A stretch of 64,000 nt of DNA, taken from assembly GCF_030944405.1 (NCBI RefSeq), contig NZ_CP132339.1:4526001-4590000 (forward strand), given 5' to 3'. This DNA comes from Janthinobacterium sp. J1-1 (GTDB taxonomy: Bacteria > Pseudomonadota > Gammaproteobacteria > Burkholderiales > Burkholderiaceae_D). Position numbers and translations under genes: made by a program. The notes under the pieces were generated by a model. That model ran no database searches and had not been told where the DNA came from. It was given only the letters and a program-made list of their open reading frames with translations. Position 1 is the stretch's first letter. Each line of letters opens with the position of its first letter. This document shows positions 24,352-35,022 of this stretch, piece by piece.

Positions 24352-26880
24352 CTAGAATTTATAACTGGCCCGTGCATACACAAACCGCCCGCCCCGTCCG
24401 AACGGCGCGCGGTTGGCGAACGGCACGGCGCCGGTGGTGTTCAGCGAGGCCGGCACGGCATCGGGGTAGATGTCGAACAGGTTGTCGGCGCCGAACGCCA
24501 GCTGGGTCGCGTTGGTCAGCGCATAGCGCCCTTCGAGATTGACGATGGTCTTGGCCGAGACCACGAAGTCGGTCGCCGCCGTGCTGCCTGCCGAGATCGT
24601 TTCGCCATAGCGGGTGGCGCTGGCGCTCACGCCGAAGTCCCTGAGTTTCCAGTTGACCGAGGCGGTGATCTTGTTCTTCGGCTGGCCTTTTTCCAGGCCA
24701 ATTACATTGGAACGGCCAAACAGGGTCGGCGCCGGGTTCAGGGCCGCCAGTTCGGTGGTGACCGGCACGCGCGTCACTTCGGTCTGGTTGTAATTGCCGG
24801 CCAGGGTAAAGTCGAAGCGGCCGGCAGCCGGCGACTTCCATGGCCAGTTGATCACCACGTCCAGGCCCTTGGTATTGGTGTCGACGCCGTTGATAAAGAA
24901 GCGCGCTCCGCCCACGCCCGTGAAGCCCTGGCTGGTCAGGTAGTTGCGCACGGCGCCAGATGTCAGGTTTTCCGACAGCACGATGCGGTTGTCGATATTG
25001 ATGCGGTAGGCGTCGGCCGTGATGCTCAGGTCGCCAAAACGCAGCACCGCGCCCAGCGAGAAGTTGACTGATTTCTCGGCATCGAGTGGTTTCGCGCCCA
25101 GGGCAACGGCGGCGGCCTCGTTCGGGCGGAAGGTGGCGATATTGTAGGCCACGCCGTCGATAAAGGTCATCGAGGTGGACGTGTAGAACTGCTGCTGCGG
25201 CGACGGCGCGCGGAAGCCGTTCTGCACCGAGCCGCGTAGCGCGAACGATGGCGTGAAGTCGTAGCGGGCGGCGGCTTTGCCGGTCACATTGTTGCCGAAG
25301 TCCGAATAACGTTCGGCGCGGGCCGCAAACGAGGTCAGCAGTTTTGGCGTCAGCCTGGTTTCCAGGTCTATGAATGCACCGGTCGAATGGCGGCCCTGGT
25401 CGATGGCGTTGTCGGGCGTATAGCCGGGAAACACCTGGGCGCCGGCGGCGGCCGGCGTGCCGTTGGCCAGTACCTGGCCGCCGTAACGGTAGGAATCGGG
25501 TTCGCCGGCGAACAGTTCATAGTTTTCATGGCGCACTTCCGCGCCGACCGCCACGTTCAGCGGCGCCGGCAGGAAGGAGACGGGCACCGGGCGCACGGCC
25601 GTGAAGTTGGCCGCCACCTGCTGGTAGGCGAAGCCGCCGGCGTCAAACGAGGTCTTGCTGGCGGCGCCGATCGAGCGGTTGATCGAGTTTTCGACGTCGA
25701 ATTGCATCTTGTTGCGGCCATAGGTCAGCGACAGGTCGTAATCCCAGCCCTGCCCGCTCCAGCTGGTGCCGATGGCGCCGCTGTAATCGTTGACGGTGGG
25801 GGCGATAATCGGCAGGTAGCCGTCCGGATAGACGGACAGGATATTTTCATCCTGCAGCGGCCTGCGGAAAAAGCCGGCCGATTCCGTCTCGCGGCGCTGG
25901 TAGCTGGCCCAGCCGTAAATTTTCTGGCCGGAGGCCAGGGTCTGGCCGGCATTGGCGAACAGGGTCGCCTGTTTCAGTTCCGGGTCGCCCGACCAGGTGT
26001 CGTAGCGGTTGACGGTCAGTTCGCGCGGATCGAACGCGCCATTGATCTTCTGGTAGAACTGGCGCGTATCGTAGGCGCTGCGTTCCGAGTGTTTCTGTTT
26101 CTTCAGTTCCGCAGCCACCGTCAAAAAGCCGTCGTCGCCCAGGCTGAAACCCTTCCAGCCGCCCACGGTCAGCGCTTCGCCGTCGGTACGGCTGCGCGTG
26201 GTCGGTGCGCTCAAGGCCAGGCCGGCCGGCAAAGTGCCGGGATTGAAGCCGTAACTGGTGTTGCGCTGGCCGCCATTGATGAACAGCGAGCCGCCGCTGT
26301 GGTTCTCGCGCAGGCGCAAATTGATCACACCGGCAATCGCGTCGGAGCCGTACTGGGCGGCGGCGCCGTCGCGCAGCACTTCCACGCTGTTGATGATGCT
26401 GGACGGAATGGTGTTCAGGTCGGCCGAGGCGGAACCGCGCCCCACCGAACCGTTGACATTGACCAGCGCCGACGAATGACGGCGCTTGGAATTGACCAGG
26501 ACCAGCACCTGGTCCGGGGACAGTCCACGCAGGGTGACGGGACGCACCGAATCGGTGGCGTCCACCAGGCCCGGGCGCGGAAAGTTGAGTGCCGGCAGCG
26601 CGCTGGCCAGCGACTGGCTCAGTTCCGTCACGCCCACATTGTTCAACGTTTCGGCCGAGACCACGTCCACCGCCGAAGCGGTATCGAGCACGGAACGGTT
26701 CGAGACGCGCGTGCCGGTCACCACCACCTGGGCCGCCGGCGTGGCTTCCGGCGACTCCGGCGCTTGCTGCGCCTGCGCCTGCATGGCGGCGCCGGCAAAC
26801 ACGGCGGCAATGGCGCAGCTCAAGGTGGTGCGTTGCAGTTTGTTGCGACGCGAATGACTACCTTTATTACTCCCTGACAT
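24352..26880 (-). CDS. TonB-dependent outer-membrane receptor
   Basis: An 842-residue receptor: signal peptide (CAIAAVFAGAAMQAQA), TonB-box-like QVVVTGTRV, plug domain (PVTLRGLSPDQVLVLVNSKR, SVEVLRDGAAAQYGSDAIAG) and a C-terminal barrel ending in RFVYARASYKF with terminal Phe. The plug is of the subtype common in Xanthomonas- and Caulobacter-like carbohydrate or peptide uptake receptors rather than siderophore receptors. It lies 97 nt downstream of the dehydrogenase operon on the same strand, so it may import that substrate, or it may serve the glutamyl enzymes below it. Confidence 0.9.
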   Translation of the reverse strand: MSGSNKGSHSRRNKLQRTTLSCAIAAVFAGAAMQAQAQQAPESPEATPAAQVVVTGTRVSNRSVLDTASAVDVVSAETLNNVGVTELSQSLASALPALNFPRPGLVDATDSVRPVTLRGLSPDQVLVLVNSKRRHSSALVNVNGSVGRGSASADLNTIPSSIINSVEVLRDGAAAQYGSDAIAGVINLRLRENHSGGSLFINGGQRNTSYGFNPGTLPAGLALSAPTTRSRTDGEALTVGGWKGFSLGDDGFLTVAAELKKQKHSERSAYDTRQFYQKINGAFDPRELTVNRYDTWSGDPELKQATLFANAGQTLASGQKIYGWASYQRRETESAGFFRRPLQDENILSVYPDGYLPIIAPTVNDYSGAIGTSWSGQGWDYDLSLTYGRNKMQFDVENSINRSIGAASKTSFDAGGFAYQQVAANFTAVRPVPVSFLPAPLNVAVGAEVRHENYELFAGEPDSYRYGGQVLANGTPAAAGAQVFPGYTPDNAIDQGRHSTGAFIDLETRLTPKLLTSFAARAERYSDFGNNVTGKAAARYDFTPSFALRGSVQNGFRAPSPQQQFYTSTSMTFIDGVAYNIATFRPNEAAAVALGAKPLDAEKSVNFSLGAVLRFGDLSITADAYRINIDNRIVLSENLTSGAVRNYLTSQGFTGVGGARFFINGVDTNTKGLDVVINWPWKSPAAGRFDFTLAGNYNQTEVTRVPVTTELAALNPAPTLFGRSNVIGLEKGQPKNKITASVNWKLRDFGVSASATRYGETISAGSTAATDFVVSAKTIVNLEGRYALTNATQLAFGADNLFDIYPDAVPASLNTTGAVPFANRAPFGRGGRFVYARASYKF

Positions 26881-26976
26881 ATTGACCTTTCGTTATTATG
26901 TCCAGGCAATATAAAGGTCGGCAGGGCAAAACCGAACGAAGCATCCCGCATATGCTTGCGCGCAATTTGCAGATAA

Positions 26977-28272
26977 CTAAGTCTTGCGCTTGCGGCGCCA
27001 GGCCAGTAATAGCAGCCACAGCGCGAGCAGCACGCCAGCGATGATCATGCCACCGCGCGCCAGGGTCAGCAGCAGGGGCGTATCGCCGCCAGCGCGCAGG
27101 GATGCGACTCTGGGCTCGGCCATCACCGCCTTGCCGTGGCCAAAATCCGGCACCACATAGTTGCTGATCTGGGCGATCTGGCTGTCCGTCAATTCGGCCG
27201 CAAAACCGGGCATGCCCTGGCGGTGCTCGGGCCAGACGCCTTCCAGGATGGCCATCGCCACATTGTTGGCGTTGGGTTGGCGCAACACCGGATGGTTGCG
27301 CAAGGCCGGCAAGCCGCGCATGCCGTCACCATTGTTCTGGTGGCAGGAGGCGCAGTTGTCGCGGTACAGCTGCTTGCCCGGGCGCAACTTGCCCGTCATT
27401 TCGGCGATATCGCTGCCCGAGAGCTGCGCGACGACGGCCGGCGCCGCCTGCCCACCCGTTTGCAGGGAATGCAGATAGGTGGCCATCGCCTGCACGTCAG
27501 TTGGGCGCATCTTCGAGAAACTCAGGTCGATCGCTTCGAGCATCGGGCCGCCCGCCGTGGCGCCGTTGCCGGCATGGCCGGTCGCCAGGTAGGCCGCCAT
27601 GTCGTCGCGGCTCCAGCCACCCGACACCAGGTCGGGCGCATACCAGGTGCCCAGCGAGCTGCCGCGCAGGAACTGGCCGGACTGTTCCGCCATCAGCACA
27701 TTGCGCGGCGTATGGCAGGTGCTGCAATGGGCCAGGCCCTGCACCAGGTAGGCGCCCCGGTTCCATTCCACCGACTGGCCCTTGACCGGCGCATATGGCT
27801 TGTCGTCGAGGAACAGCGCATTCCAGGCCTTCATGGAAAAGCGCAGGTTGAACGGAAACGGCAGCCGCGTTTGCGGCGCCGGCGTGTCGACCGGCTGCAC
27901 GCCATGCATGAAATAGGCATACAGGGCATTCATGTCCTCGTCGCCGAGCTTGGCATAGGCCGTGTACGGCATGGCGGGATACAGCTGGCTGCCGTCGGCG
28001 CGCACGCCATGCCGCACGGCATTGCTGAACTGCGCCGGCGTATAGTTGCCGATGCCCGCCGTTTTCGACGGCGTGATATTGGTGGCGTAGATGGCGCCCA
28101 GCGGGCTGTTGATGGCATGGCCGCCCTTGCCCGACTGCGTATGGCAGGCAAAGCAGTCGCCGGCCACGGCCAGGTAGCGGCCCTGTTCAATCAGCGCGGC
28201 GCTGGGATTGGCAGCCATGGCCGGCGAAGAAAAGCCCGCCATCAGGCTCAGTGCAAAAAACAGCTTACGCAT
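26977..28272 (-). CDS. Triheme cytochrome c subunit of a periplasmic dehydrogenase (second complex)
   Basis: A 431-residue protein with signal peptide (MRKLFFALSLMAGFSSPAMA), three c-heme motifs (CFACH near 40, CSTCH near 182, CASCH near 308) and a C-terminal membrane anchor (MIIAGVLLALWLLLLAW) followed by a positive tail. This matches the cytochrome subunit of gluconate 2-dehydrogenase, sorbitol and glucose dehydrogenases, which passes electrons from the FAD subunit to ubiquinone. It starts 8 nt inside the end of the GMC subunit gene. It parallels the cytochrome at 31972-33372. Confidence 0.93.
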   Translation of the reverse strand: MRKLFFALSLMAGFSSPAMAANPSAALIEQGRYLAVAGDCFACHTQSGKGGHAINSPLGAIYATNITPSKTAGIGNYTPAQFSNAVRHGVRADGSQLYPAMPYTAYAKLGDEDMNALYAYFMHGVQPVDTPAPQTRLPFPFNLRFSMKAWNALFLDDKPYAPVKGQSVEWNRGAYLVQGLAHCSTCHTPRNVLMAEQSGQFLRGSSLGTWYAPDLVSGGWSRDDMAAYLATGHAGNGATAGGPMLEAIDLSFSKMRPTDVQAMATYLHSLQTGGQAAPAVVAQLSGSDIAEMTGKLRPGKQLYRDNCASCHQNNGDGMRGLPALRNHPVLRQPNANNVAMAILEGVWPEHRQGMPGFAAELTDSQIAQISNYVVPDFGHGKAVMAEPRVASLRAGGDTPLLLTLARGGMIIAGVLLALWLLLLAWRRKRKT

Positions 28273-29878
28273 GCTTCACCTCCGCCAGGATCTGGTCCGC
28301 CGTACGCAAGGCCAGCGCGACGGCCGTCAGGGTCACATTGCAGGTGCCGACGGTCGGCATCACGCCGGTGCCGGCCATATACAAATTCGGATGGTCGTGC
28401 GCGCGGCCAAAGGCATCCGTCACGCTGCTGGCGGCGTCCTTGCCCATCGATAACGTCCCCGTGATGTGCTGGCGGTTGCTGAAGGCGCCGGCCTTGCTGT
28501 GCTTGATATTTGTCGCGCCCAGCTGGGCGGCGATTTCCTCGTAGCGCAGTTTGGTGGCGGCCGTGCCCTTGATGACGTAGTCGTCGATATGCCAGGACAG
28601 ATGTGGCGTGGGCAGGCCCAGCGCATCCTTCTTGCCGCTCAGTGTGACGCGGTTTTCAGGGTCGGGCAGTTGTTCCAGCGCATTCTTGAGGCTGACCCGG
28701 CGCGCGGCGCGCTGCACGATATTGGCATCGAGCCTGGCGCCATGGAAACCCTCCTGTATCAGCTCCTTCGTCACCGACGCCACCTGCGAAGCGTTCGATA
28801 TATCGAGACGGAACGGCGCGTGCTCCTTGCGGAAATCGCCATCGCGGAACTGGCCGATGGAACAGGGACTGACGGGGCCACGGCCCGGCCAGACGGCCTC
28901 GTCCATGTCGAAGGTGACGCCGATGGCCGGATGGTCGGTCAGGTTGCGGCCCACCTGGCCGGTGCGATTCGCCAGGCCGTCGGGAAATTGCGTGCTGGTC
29001 GACATCAGCAGCAGCTTTGCCGATTCGATGGCGTTGGCGGCGATGACGAAGGTCTTGCCCGTCACCTTGTGGCTGGTCTTGTTCCAGTCATAGTAATGGA
29101 CGGCGGTAATCGCGCCTTGCGCGTCGTGCTCGATGCGGTAGACCACCGCTTCCGTCAGGATCTGCACGCCGGCCTGTTCGGCGCTGGCGGCGGCGATGCC
29201 GCCATGGTATTGCGCGTCGATCGGGCATACCGGCATGCAGTTATTGTTGCCGCAGCAGGCCGGGCGGCCGTCGAAACTGCGGCTGTTGCGCGCCGTGCAG
29301 TCGTCCTCGACCTTGAAGGCGGGCGCCAGGCGCTCGGTGATACGTTGCTGGAAATACGAGGCCGGCACGCGGTCCATGGGAAACGGCTGCTTGCGCGGCG
29401 ACCCCGTGTCGGGCGAACCGCCGGTGCCGGTGATGACTTCCGCTTCATAATAATAGGCTTCGAGTTCGTCATACGCGATCGGCCAGTCCTTGCCCACGCC
29501 ATACATCGACTGGGTACGGAAATCGTTCGGCAGAAAGCGCCACATCTGCGCCGCCCAGTGCCAGCTGGTGCCACCCAGCATGCGGATATATTGCGCCTGG
29601 AACGGGTGCGGACCGCCCTGCTCCAGGTAGTTATTCGCTTCCGGCGTAAATACCGGGTGCGGCGCCATCTCGGAAAACGGGTATGGCGCCATGAAGTCGG
29701 ACTTGAAGGCGGAATGGCGGTAGCGGTTGACCAGCTCGCCACGCGCCACGCGCGGGCCGGCTTCCAGCATCAGCACGGACTGGCCGGCCAGGGCGAGTTT
29801 GCGCGCCAGCAAGGACCCGCAAATGCCGGCGCCGATCACGACGACGTCGGCGGAAGGTATGTTTTTCATGGTATTCAT
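28265..29878 (-). CDS. GMC-family FAD dehydrogenase catalytic subunit (second complex)
   Basis: A 537-residue flavoprotein. The FAD-binding Rossmann motif is ADVVVIGAGICGSLLARKLA; the middle holds RPACCGNNNCMPVCPIDAQY, whose CC-x4-C-x3-C cluster binds a 3Fe-4S centre in the related bacterial FAD glucose dehydrogenase; GMC C-terminal blocks include KHSKAGAFSNRQHITGTLSM. There is no signal peptide, so it is probably carried out by the Tat-exported small subunit encoded just upstream (TAAATG junction). The substrate is likely a sugar, polyol or aldonic acid. Confidence 0.92.
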   Translation of the reverse strand: MNTMKNIPSADVVVIGAGICGSLLARKLALAGQSVLMLEAGPRVARGELVNRYRHSAFKSDFMAPYPFSEMAPHPVFTPEANNYLEQGGPHPFQAQYIRMLGGTSWHWAAQMWRFLPNDFRTQSMYGVGKDWPIAYDELEAYYYEAEVITGTGGSPDTGSPRKQPFPMDRVPASYFQQRITERLAPAFKVEDDCTARNSRSFDGRPACCGNNNCMPVCPIDAQYHGGIAAASAEQAGVQILTEAVVYRIEHDAQGAITAVHYYDWNKTSHKVTGKTFVIAANAIESAKLLLMSTSTQFPDGLANRTGQVGRNLTDHPAIGVTFDMDEAVWPGRGPVSPCSIGQFRDGDFRKEHAPFRLDISNASQVASVTKELIQEGFHGARLDANIVQRAARRVSLKNALEQLPDPENRVTLSGKKDALGLPTPHLSWHIDDYVIKGTAATKLRYEEIAAQLGATNIKHSKAGAFSNRQHITGTLSMGKDAASSVTDAFGRAHDHPNLYMAGTGVMPTVGTCNVTLTAVALALRTADQILAEVKHA

Positions 29879-30373
29879 TTATTCAGGTTTCGTGGTCCAG
29901 GTGCCGATCGGGCCATAGGAGTAGCTGGGCGGCACCAGTATTGGCGCGGCCACCTTGTTGGCCAGCGCTTCGGTATAGGTCACGCAGACGGCTTTTTTTC
30001 CTTTGCCGACCACGCCCAGGTACCAGGCTTGCAGGATGGACTGGCTCAGGCTTTGCTCGGCTTTTTGCTCGTCAGAAAATGTGATGTCCTTGCCGTTGAT
30101 GGCGCCGTGCAGCTTGAGCAAGGTCGTATCGAAGTCTTTGACCGCCAGCTGGAACGCCTGGTACAGGGCTTGCGCCAACGCGGGATCAAGACTGCCGCGC
30201 CCCGTCAGCGCGGCGGACACGGTGGTAAAGACAGCAAGATTGCCGGCCGCTGGCGGCAAGCCTGCCCTGGCCTGCTGCGACAGCAGCAAGGGGCCGGCGA
30301 TGCTGGAGAGCATGACGGCGCCCAGGCCGGCCGCCTTCAGGACCAGCCGGCGTTTGATTTGTTGTGGATGCAT
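29879..30373 (-). CDS. Tat-exported small subunit of FAD dehydrogenase (second complex)
   Basis: A 164-residue protein with a twin-arginine signal (QIKRRLVLKAAGLGAVML, cleavage near ARA) and the sorbitol/gluconate dehydrogenase small-subunit pattern: LYQAFQLAVKDFDTTLLKLH and LQAWYLGVVGKGKKAVCVTY. In this family the small subunit chaperones the catalytic subunit and brings it through the Tat pathway. It lies directly before its GMC partner and 9 nt after the chemoreceptor gene. Confidence 0.88.
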   Translation of the reverse strand: MHPQQIKRRLVLKAAGLGAVMLSSIAGPLLLSQQARAGLPPAAGNLAVFTTVSAALTGRGSLDPALAQALYQAFQLAVKDFDTTLLKLHGAINGKDITFSDEQKAEQSLSQSILQAWYLGVVGKGKKAVCVTYTEALANKVAAPILVPPSYSYGPIGTWTTKPE

Positions 30374-30382
30374 GGTTGTTGT

Positions 30383-31975
30383 TTACTTCAATAAAAGTTG
30401 AGCTGGCGCCAAGGTGGGGCGATTGAGCACGAATTTGCCCACCACCTCGGCCAGTTGGCCCGCCTGCGCCTGCAGCGAGGCGGCGGCGGCCGCCGATTGC
30501 TCGACCAGCGCCGCATTCTGCTGGGTCACGCTGTCCATCTGCACGATGGCCTGATTGATCTGCTCGATGCCCACCGTCTGTTCGCCGCTGGCGGCCGTGA
30601 TGTCGGCGATGATGTCGGACACGCGGCGCACGCTGTCGACCACCTCCACCATGGTGGCGCCGGCCGTGTCGACCAGTCTGGCGCCGCTGTCGGCCTGCTC
30701 GACCGAGGCGGTGATCAGCTCCTTGATTTCCTTGGCGGCCTGGCTGGAGCGCTGGGCCAGGTTGCGCACTTCGGTGGCGACCACGGCAAAGCCCCTGCCC
30801 TGCTCGCCCGCGCGCGCCGCTTCCACGGCCGCGTTCAGGGCCAGGATATTGGTCTGGAAGGCGATGCCGTCGATCACGCCGATAATGTCGACGATCTTTT
30901 TCGACGAGGCATTGATGGCGCCCATGGTCTCGACCACCTGCGCCACCACCGCGCCGCCACGGCTGGCGACAGTCGAAGCCGACAAGGCCAGGCTGTTGGC
31001 CTGGCGCGCATTGTCGGCGTTCTGGCGCACGGTGCCGGTCAGCTCTTCCATCGACGAGGCCGTCTCTTCCAGCGAACTGGCCTGCTCTTCCGTGCGCGAC
31101 GACAGGTCCAGGTTGCCGGCCGCGATCTGCACGCTGGCCGTGGCCATCAGGTCGGTACCCGAGCGCACCTGGCCGACAATCTCCTGCAAGCCGTCATTCA
31201 TGCTGCGCAGGGCCGCCAGCAGCTGGCCCGTTTCATCGGTGCCGCCGACCTCGATGCGGCTGGTCAGGTCGCCGGCGGCCACGGTACGGGCGATGGCCAC
31301 CGCGCGGTGGATCGGTACCGTCACGCTGCGCGTGATAAACCAGGCGATGCCGGCGCCGAACAGCACGGCCAGCGTCGCCAGGCCCACCGTCAGGTTGCGG
31401 GCGAACAGATAAGACCGGGCGGACAGCACGCTGGCTTCCTCGTTCAGCCGCGTCTTGATGGCGACCAGGGCCATCAGTTCCTTGCTCCAGCGGACCTGCA
31501 AGGGTTTGAGCTCCTGGAACAGCACGCGGGTCGCCTGCTCGTTGTCATTGGCCTGGCCCAGCGCAATCACCTTTTGCATGACGGGCGCGGCCGCCTCGCT
31601 GGCTGCGCCTACGCGGGCCAGGGCCTGGCTTTCTTCGTCGGTCACGCCGAATTGCGCAAATGCGTCCCGCAAGGCTTTTTCCGCCGTCGCGTAGCGCCTG
31701 GCGTGCTCGTCAAACAGGGCCGCCTCGGCATCGATATCGGCTTTTTCCTGCAACAGCACCAGGTTGCGCAGGGCCAGCATGCGGTTCGAGACGCCAAAGC
31801 GCATGGCGGTGGCCGCATTGGCCTCGACATTGCTGGCCCTGGTGATATAGTCGATTTCCCCCTGCAGCATGGCCATGCGGCTGATGCCGAGGGCCGCCAC
31901 GCCTACCAGCATGCACAGCACGATGGCGAACGCGGCGCCCAGGCGGGTGCCGATCTTCAGGTTGGCGATTTTCAT
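30383..31975 (-). CDS. Methyl-accepting chemotaxis protein embedded in the dehydrogenase operon
   Basis: A 530-residue chemoreceptor: TM1 ([17 protein letters not shown]), a four-helix-bundle periplasmic domain (about 35-190), TM2 ([18 protein letters not shown]), HAMP ([20 protein letters not shown]) and the signalling domain with hairpin [20 protein letters not shown] and [20 protein letters not shown]. No C-terminal pentapeptide tether is present. Its ATG overlaps the stop of the first cytochrome gene by 4 nt, so it is made with the enzymes. It probably senses the substrate or product of the operon. Confidence 0.94.
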   Translation of the reverse strand: MKIANLKIGTRLGAAFAIVLCMLVGVAALGISRMAMLQGEIDYITRASNVEANAATAMRFGVSNRMLALRNLVLLQEKADIDAEAALFDEHARRYATAEKALRDAFAQFGVTDEESQALARVGAASEAAAPVMQKVIALGQANDNEQATRVLFQELKPLQVRWSKELMALVAIKTRLNEEASVLSARSYLFARNLTVGLATLAVLFGAGIAWFITRSVTVPIHRAVAIARTVAAGDLTSRIEVGGTDETGQLLAALRSMNDGLQEIVGQVRSGTDLMATASVQIAAGNLDLSSRTEEQASSLEETASSMEELTGTVRQNADNARQANSLALSASTVASRGGAVVAQVVETMGAINASSKKIVDIIGVIDGIAFQTNILALNAAVEAARAGEQGRGFAVVATEVRNLAQRSSQAAKEIKELITASVEQADSGARLVDTAGATMVEVVDSVRRVSDIIADITAASGEQTVGIEQINQAIVQMDSVTQQNAALVEQSAAAAASLQAQAGQLAEVVGKFVLNRPTLAPAQLLLK

Positions 31976-33372
31976 GCTGATACTTTCCGGCGACGGCGGC
32001 GCACGATCAAAACAACGATGGCGATAACGGCCAGCAACCCCGCGGCCATGCCCAGGCGCGCCAGCAGCAACAGGTGCGATGCCGGGCCACCCTGGCGGAT
32101 GACTTCCACGTCACTCGCCTTGACGGTGGCCGCGTCCGCACCGGCGCCATATTGCACCTGGACATAGTTGGCCAGCGAGGCGATCTCGTCATTGGACAGG
32201 CTGTTCAGCGCGTTGGCCTGCTTGCCGAACGGCGGCATAAAGACGTGGCCCTCCTGCGTCTTGCGATCCACCCCCAGCAAAATGGTCGCCAGCAGATTGC
32301 TGGTGTTCACCGTGGCCGAGTTGTGGAACAGGCTCGGGTAGTAACTATCCTTCGTGCCTTGCGCGCTGGCGCCGTGGCAGGACGCGCAGTTGGCCGAAAA
32401 CAGCTGGGCGCCTTGCAGCTGGCCCTGCATGGCGGTCTTGTAGCCGACGCCGCGCAGCTGGTCCAGCGCATGGCCGGGCTGACCCTGGCCGAAACGCGCG
32501 GCTTTTTCGCCACTGTCGACCGGCGGCACGCTCTTGATATAGGTGGCGATCGCCTGCAGGTCGCCGTCCGTCATCTTGCTGAAGCTGAAACTGATCGCTT
32601 CGGCCATGCTGCCCGCCGCCTGCGCCTTGCCGGCGATGCGGCCGGTGCGCAGGTATTGCACCAGTTCCGCTTCGGTCCAGCCGCCGATGCCGGCCGTGGC
32701 ATGCGAGGTGATATTTGGCGCATACCAGCTGCCCACCTGCGCGCCGCCGAGGAATTCGCCGGCTTTCTCCTGCATCAGCACGCCGCGCGGCGTATGACAG
32801 GTGCTGCAGTGGGCCGCGCCTTCGGCCAGATAGCGCCCGCGCTGCCATTGCTCGGAACGGGCCGGTTCCGGCGTCAATGGTTTGTCGTTGAGGAACATCG
32901 CATTCCACACATGCATCGAGGAACGGATATTCATCGGGAATGGCAGCGTCGTTGCCGCAGTTGGCTTGTCCACTGGCGCCACGCCCTGCATGAAGTAGGC
33001 GTACAGGGCATGCACGTCGGCGTCGCTCGTGATGGCGTACGCCGTGTACGGCATGGCCGGATACAGCGGCGCGCCGTCGGCGCGGATGCCCTTGCGCAAG
33101 GCGTCGGCAAATTGCTGCTCGGTATAGTTCCCTATGCCGAACTGTTTGGACGGCGTGATATTGGTCGACACGATCTCGCCCACCGGCGACGCCATGCGCA
33201 GCCCGCCCGCCATCGGCGTGCCATTGTGCACGCTATGACAGGCAATGCAGTCCGAGGCCGTGGCCAGGTAGCGGCCCTGTTCGATCAGCGCCGGCGAAAA
33301 GGCCGCCGCGCTGGCCTGCAGTGCCAGCAGGCTGGTCGCTGCCAGAAAACACAGTTTTTTCAAGGTGGTCAT
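31972..33372 (-). CDS. Triheme cytochrome c subunit of a periplasmic dehydrogenase (first complex)
   Basis: About 466 residues: signal peptide ([18 protein letters not shown]), three heme motifs (CIACH, CSTCH, CASCH) and a C-terminal anchor ([18 protein letters not shown]) with an RRRRRK tail. It is the paralogue of the cytochrome at 26977-28272; shared blocks include [10 protein letters not shown] and [10 protein letters not shown]. It accepts electrons from the FAD subunit and hands them to quinone. The start overlaps the GMC stop by 4 nt. Confidence 0.93.
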   Translation of the reverse strand: MTTLKKLCFLAATSLLALQASAAAFSPALIEQGRYLATASDCIACHSVHNGTPMAGGLRMASPVGEIVSTNITPSKQFGIGNYTEQQFADALRKGIRADGAPLYPAMPYTAYAITSDADVHALYAYFMQGVAPVDKPTAATTLPFPMNIRSSMHVWNAMFLNDKPLTPEPARSEQWQRGRYLAEGAAHCSTCHTPRGVLMQEKAGEFLGGAQVGSWYAPNITSHATAGIGGWTEAELVQYLRTGRIAGKAQAAGSMAEAISFSFSKMTDGDLQAIATYIKSVPPVDSGEKAARFGQGQPGHALDQLRGVGYKTAMQGQLQGAQLFSANCASCHGASAQGTKDSYYPSLFHNSATVNTSNLLATILLGVDRKTQEGHVFMPPFGKQANALNSLSNDEIASLANYVQVQYGAGADAATVKASDVEVIRQGGPASHLLLLARLGMAAGLLAVIAIVVLIVRRRRRKVSA

Positions 33373-35003
33373 GCCGCACCCCGCAGTTGGCGCACGATGG
33401 CATCGGCCGCCTTCAGGCCCAGCGACACCATGGTGATGGTGCTGTTGCCGCAGGCCGTGCTGGCCATGGCGCCGCCACCGGGCAGGAACAGATTGTCGTG
33501 GTCGTAGGCGCGGCAATCGGCGTCGACCACGGAATCAGCCGCATCGAGGCCCATGATGGTGCCACCCATGATGTGCTTGCTTTGGGCAAATTTCGGGCTG
33601 ATCTTGATGTCCGTGGCGCCCATCGCTTCGGCGATGCGCTTGCCGATCGGCAAGGAATAGACTTCCGCCGCCTTGCGCGTGTAGTCGCCGACGTCATAGT
33701 GGATGGCCGGCTTGGGCAGGCCCAGCCAGTCTTTCTTGTTCGACAGGGTCAAGCGGTTGTCGGCCTGCGGCAATACCTCGTGGGCCAGCACGATATCGGC
33801 CGTGCAGGCCGTCATGCGGCGAATTTCCGCATCCAGCGACTTGCCGACCAGCCCTTGTTTCAGGGCATTGAAGGTGACGAAACGGTTGCGGGCAAAATTA
33901 TTGAAGCGGAAATAGGCGCCCGCGTGTTCCGAGCGGAAATCGCCCTGCGAGGTTTCCATGATCCCGCTGTTGACCACCGGACCCACGCCGGCCCAGTACG
34001 GCTCGGCCAGGGTCAGGGTCATGGTCAGCTGCGGATGATCCATCATGTTGCGGCCCACCTGGTCGGAGCTGTTGGCCAGGCCGTTCGGGTTGCGCGGATT
34101 GGCCGACATCAAGAGCAGCTTGGCCGTTTCGATGCCATTGCAGGCCAGCACGAAGAGTTTGCCCGTGATGCGGTGGCTCTGCTTGTGCTCGTCGAAATAA
34201 TTGACGGCTTCGATCTTGTTGCCGGCCGTGGTCTCCACCTTGTACACGACGGCATTGGCCGTAATGGTCGCGCCCTTCGCTTCCAGGCGCGCCAGCGCCG
34301 TGGCCGCGTCGTATTTGGCGCCCACCGGGCAGACCGGCACGCAGTTGTTGTTGGCGCAGCAGGCTGGCCTGTCGTCATACGGCATGCCGCTGTTGCGCGC
34401 CTGGGCCGTCGGGATATTGTGGTAGCCGAGGGTTTTCACCACCTCGGTAAAGCGCTGCTCGCCGGGGCCGAACGGCAGCGGCGGCATCGGATACGGCTTC
34501 GAGCGCAGCGGCGGCCATTGTTCGGCCGGGTCCGACGGGCCGCAGATGCCCAGCAGGTATTCGGTGCGCGCGTAATACGGCTCCAGCGTCGCATAATCGA
34601 AGGCCCAGTCGCGGCCCACGCCATAGCGCGTGCGCAGCTGCATGTCCGCCGGCGTCAACCGCCAGCAGGTGCCGGCCCAGTGCCAGGTGGAACCACCCGC
34701 GTAGCGGATAAAGGTCTGGGCGTAGCGGTCGGGGCCGCTCAGTTGCAGATACGACTCTTCCGCCGTATCGCTGGACGGCATCGGGTGCGGCGCCCATGGG
34801 GCCGGCGGATAGCAGGACGAGGGGTCGCCCTTCAGGGCCAGCGGCAGGTTGCGGAAATTCTCGACGATTTCGGCGCGCGTCACGCGCGGGCCCGCTTCGA
34901 GCATCAGCACTTGCAGGCCGGCGTCGAGCAGCTGCTCGGCAATCGCCACGCCGACCACGCCGGTGCCGACGATAACCACGTCGGCGCTTGTTAATTTGGA
35001 CAT
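33369..35003 (-). CDS. GMC-family FAD dehydrogenase catalytic subunit (first complex)
   Basis: A 544-residue flavoprotein beginning MSKLTSADVVIVGTGVVGVA (Rossmann motif). It has the iron-sulfur type cysteines in PACCANNNCVPVCPVGAKYD and the GMC end FLPGGGAMASTACGNSTITM. It clearly resembles the second-complex subunit in architecture but is far from identical, so the two likely oxidise different substrates or successive products, as in gluconate to 2-ketogluconate to 2,5-diketogluconate. That pathway is an inference. Confidence 0.92.
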   Translation of the reverse strand: MSKLTSADVVIVGTGVVGVAIAEQLLDAGLQVLMLEAGPRVTRAEIVENFRNLPLALKGDPSSCYPPAPWAPHPMPSSDTAEESYLQLSGPDRYAQTFIRYAGGSTWHWAGTCWRLTPADMQLRTRYGVGRDWAFDYATLEPYYARTEYLLGICGPSDPAEQWPPLRSKPYPMPPLPFGPGEQRFTEVVKTLGYHNIPTAQARNSGMPYDDRPACCANNNCVPVCPVGAKYDAATALARLEAKGATITANAVVYKVETTAGNKIEAVNYFDEHKQSHRITGKLFVLACNGIETAKLLLMSANPRNPNGLANSSDQVGRNMMDHPQLTMTLTLAEPYWAGVGPVVNSGIMETSQGDFRSEHAGAYFRFNNFARNRFVTFNALKQGLVGKSLDAEIRRMTACTADIVLAHEVLPQADNRLTLSNKKDWLGLPKPAIHYDVGDYTRKAAEVYSLPIGKRIAEAMGATDIKISPKFAQSKHIMGGTIMGLDAADSVVDADCRAYDHDNLFLPGGGAMASTACGNSTITMVSLGLKAADAIVRQLRGAA

Positions 35004-35022
35004 ATTCTTGAACTTTTCGGGT

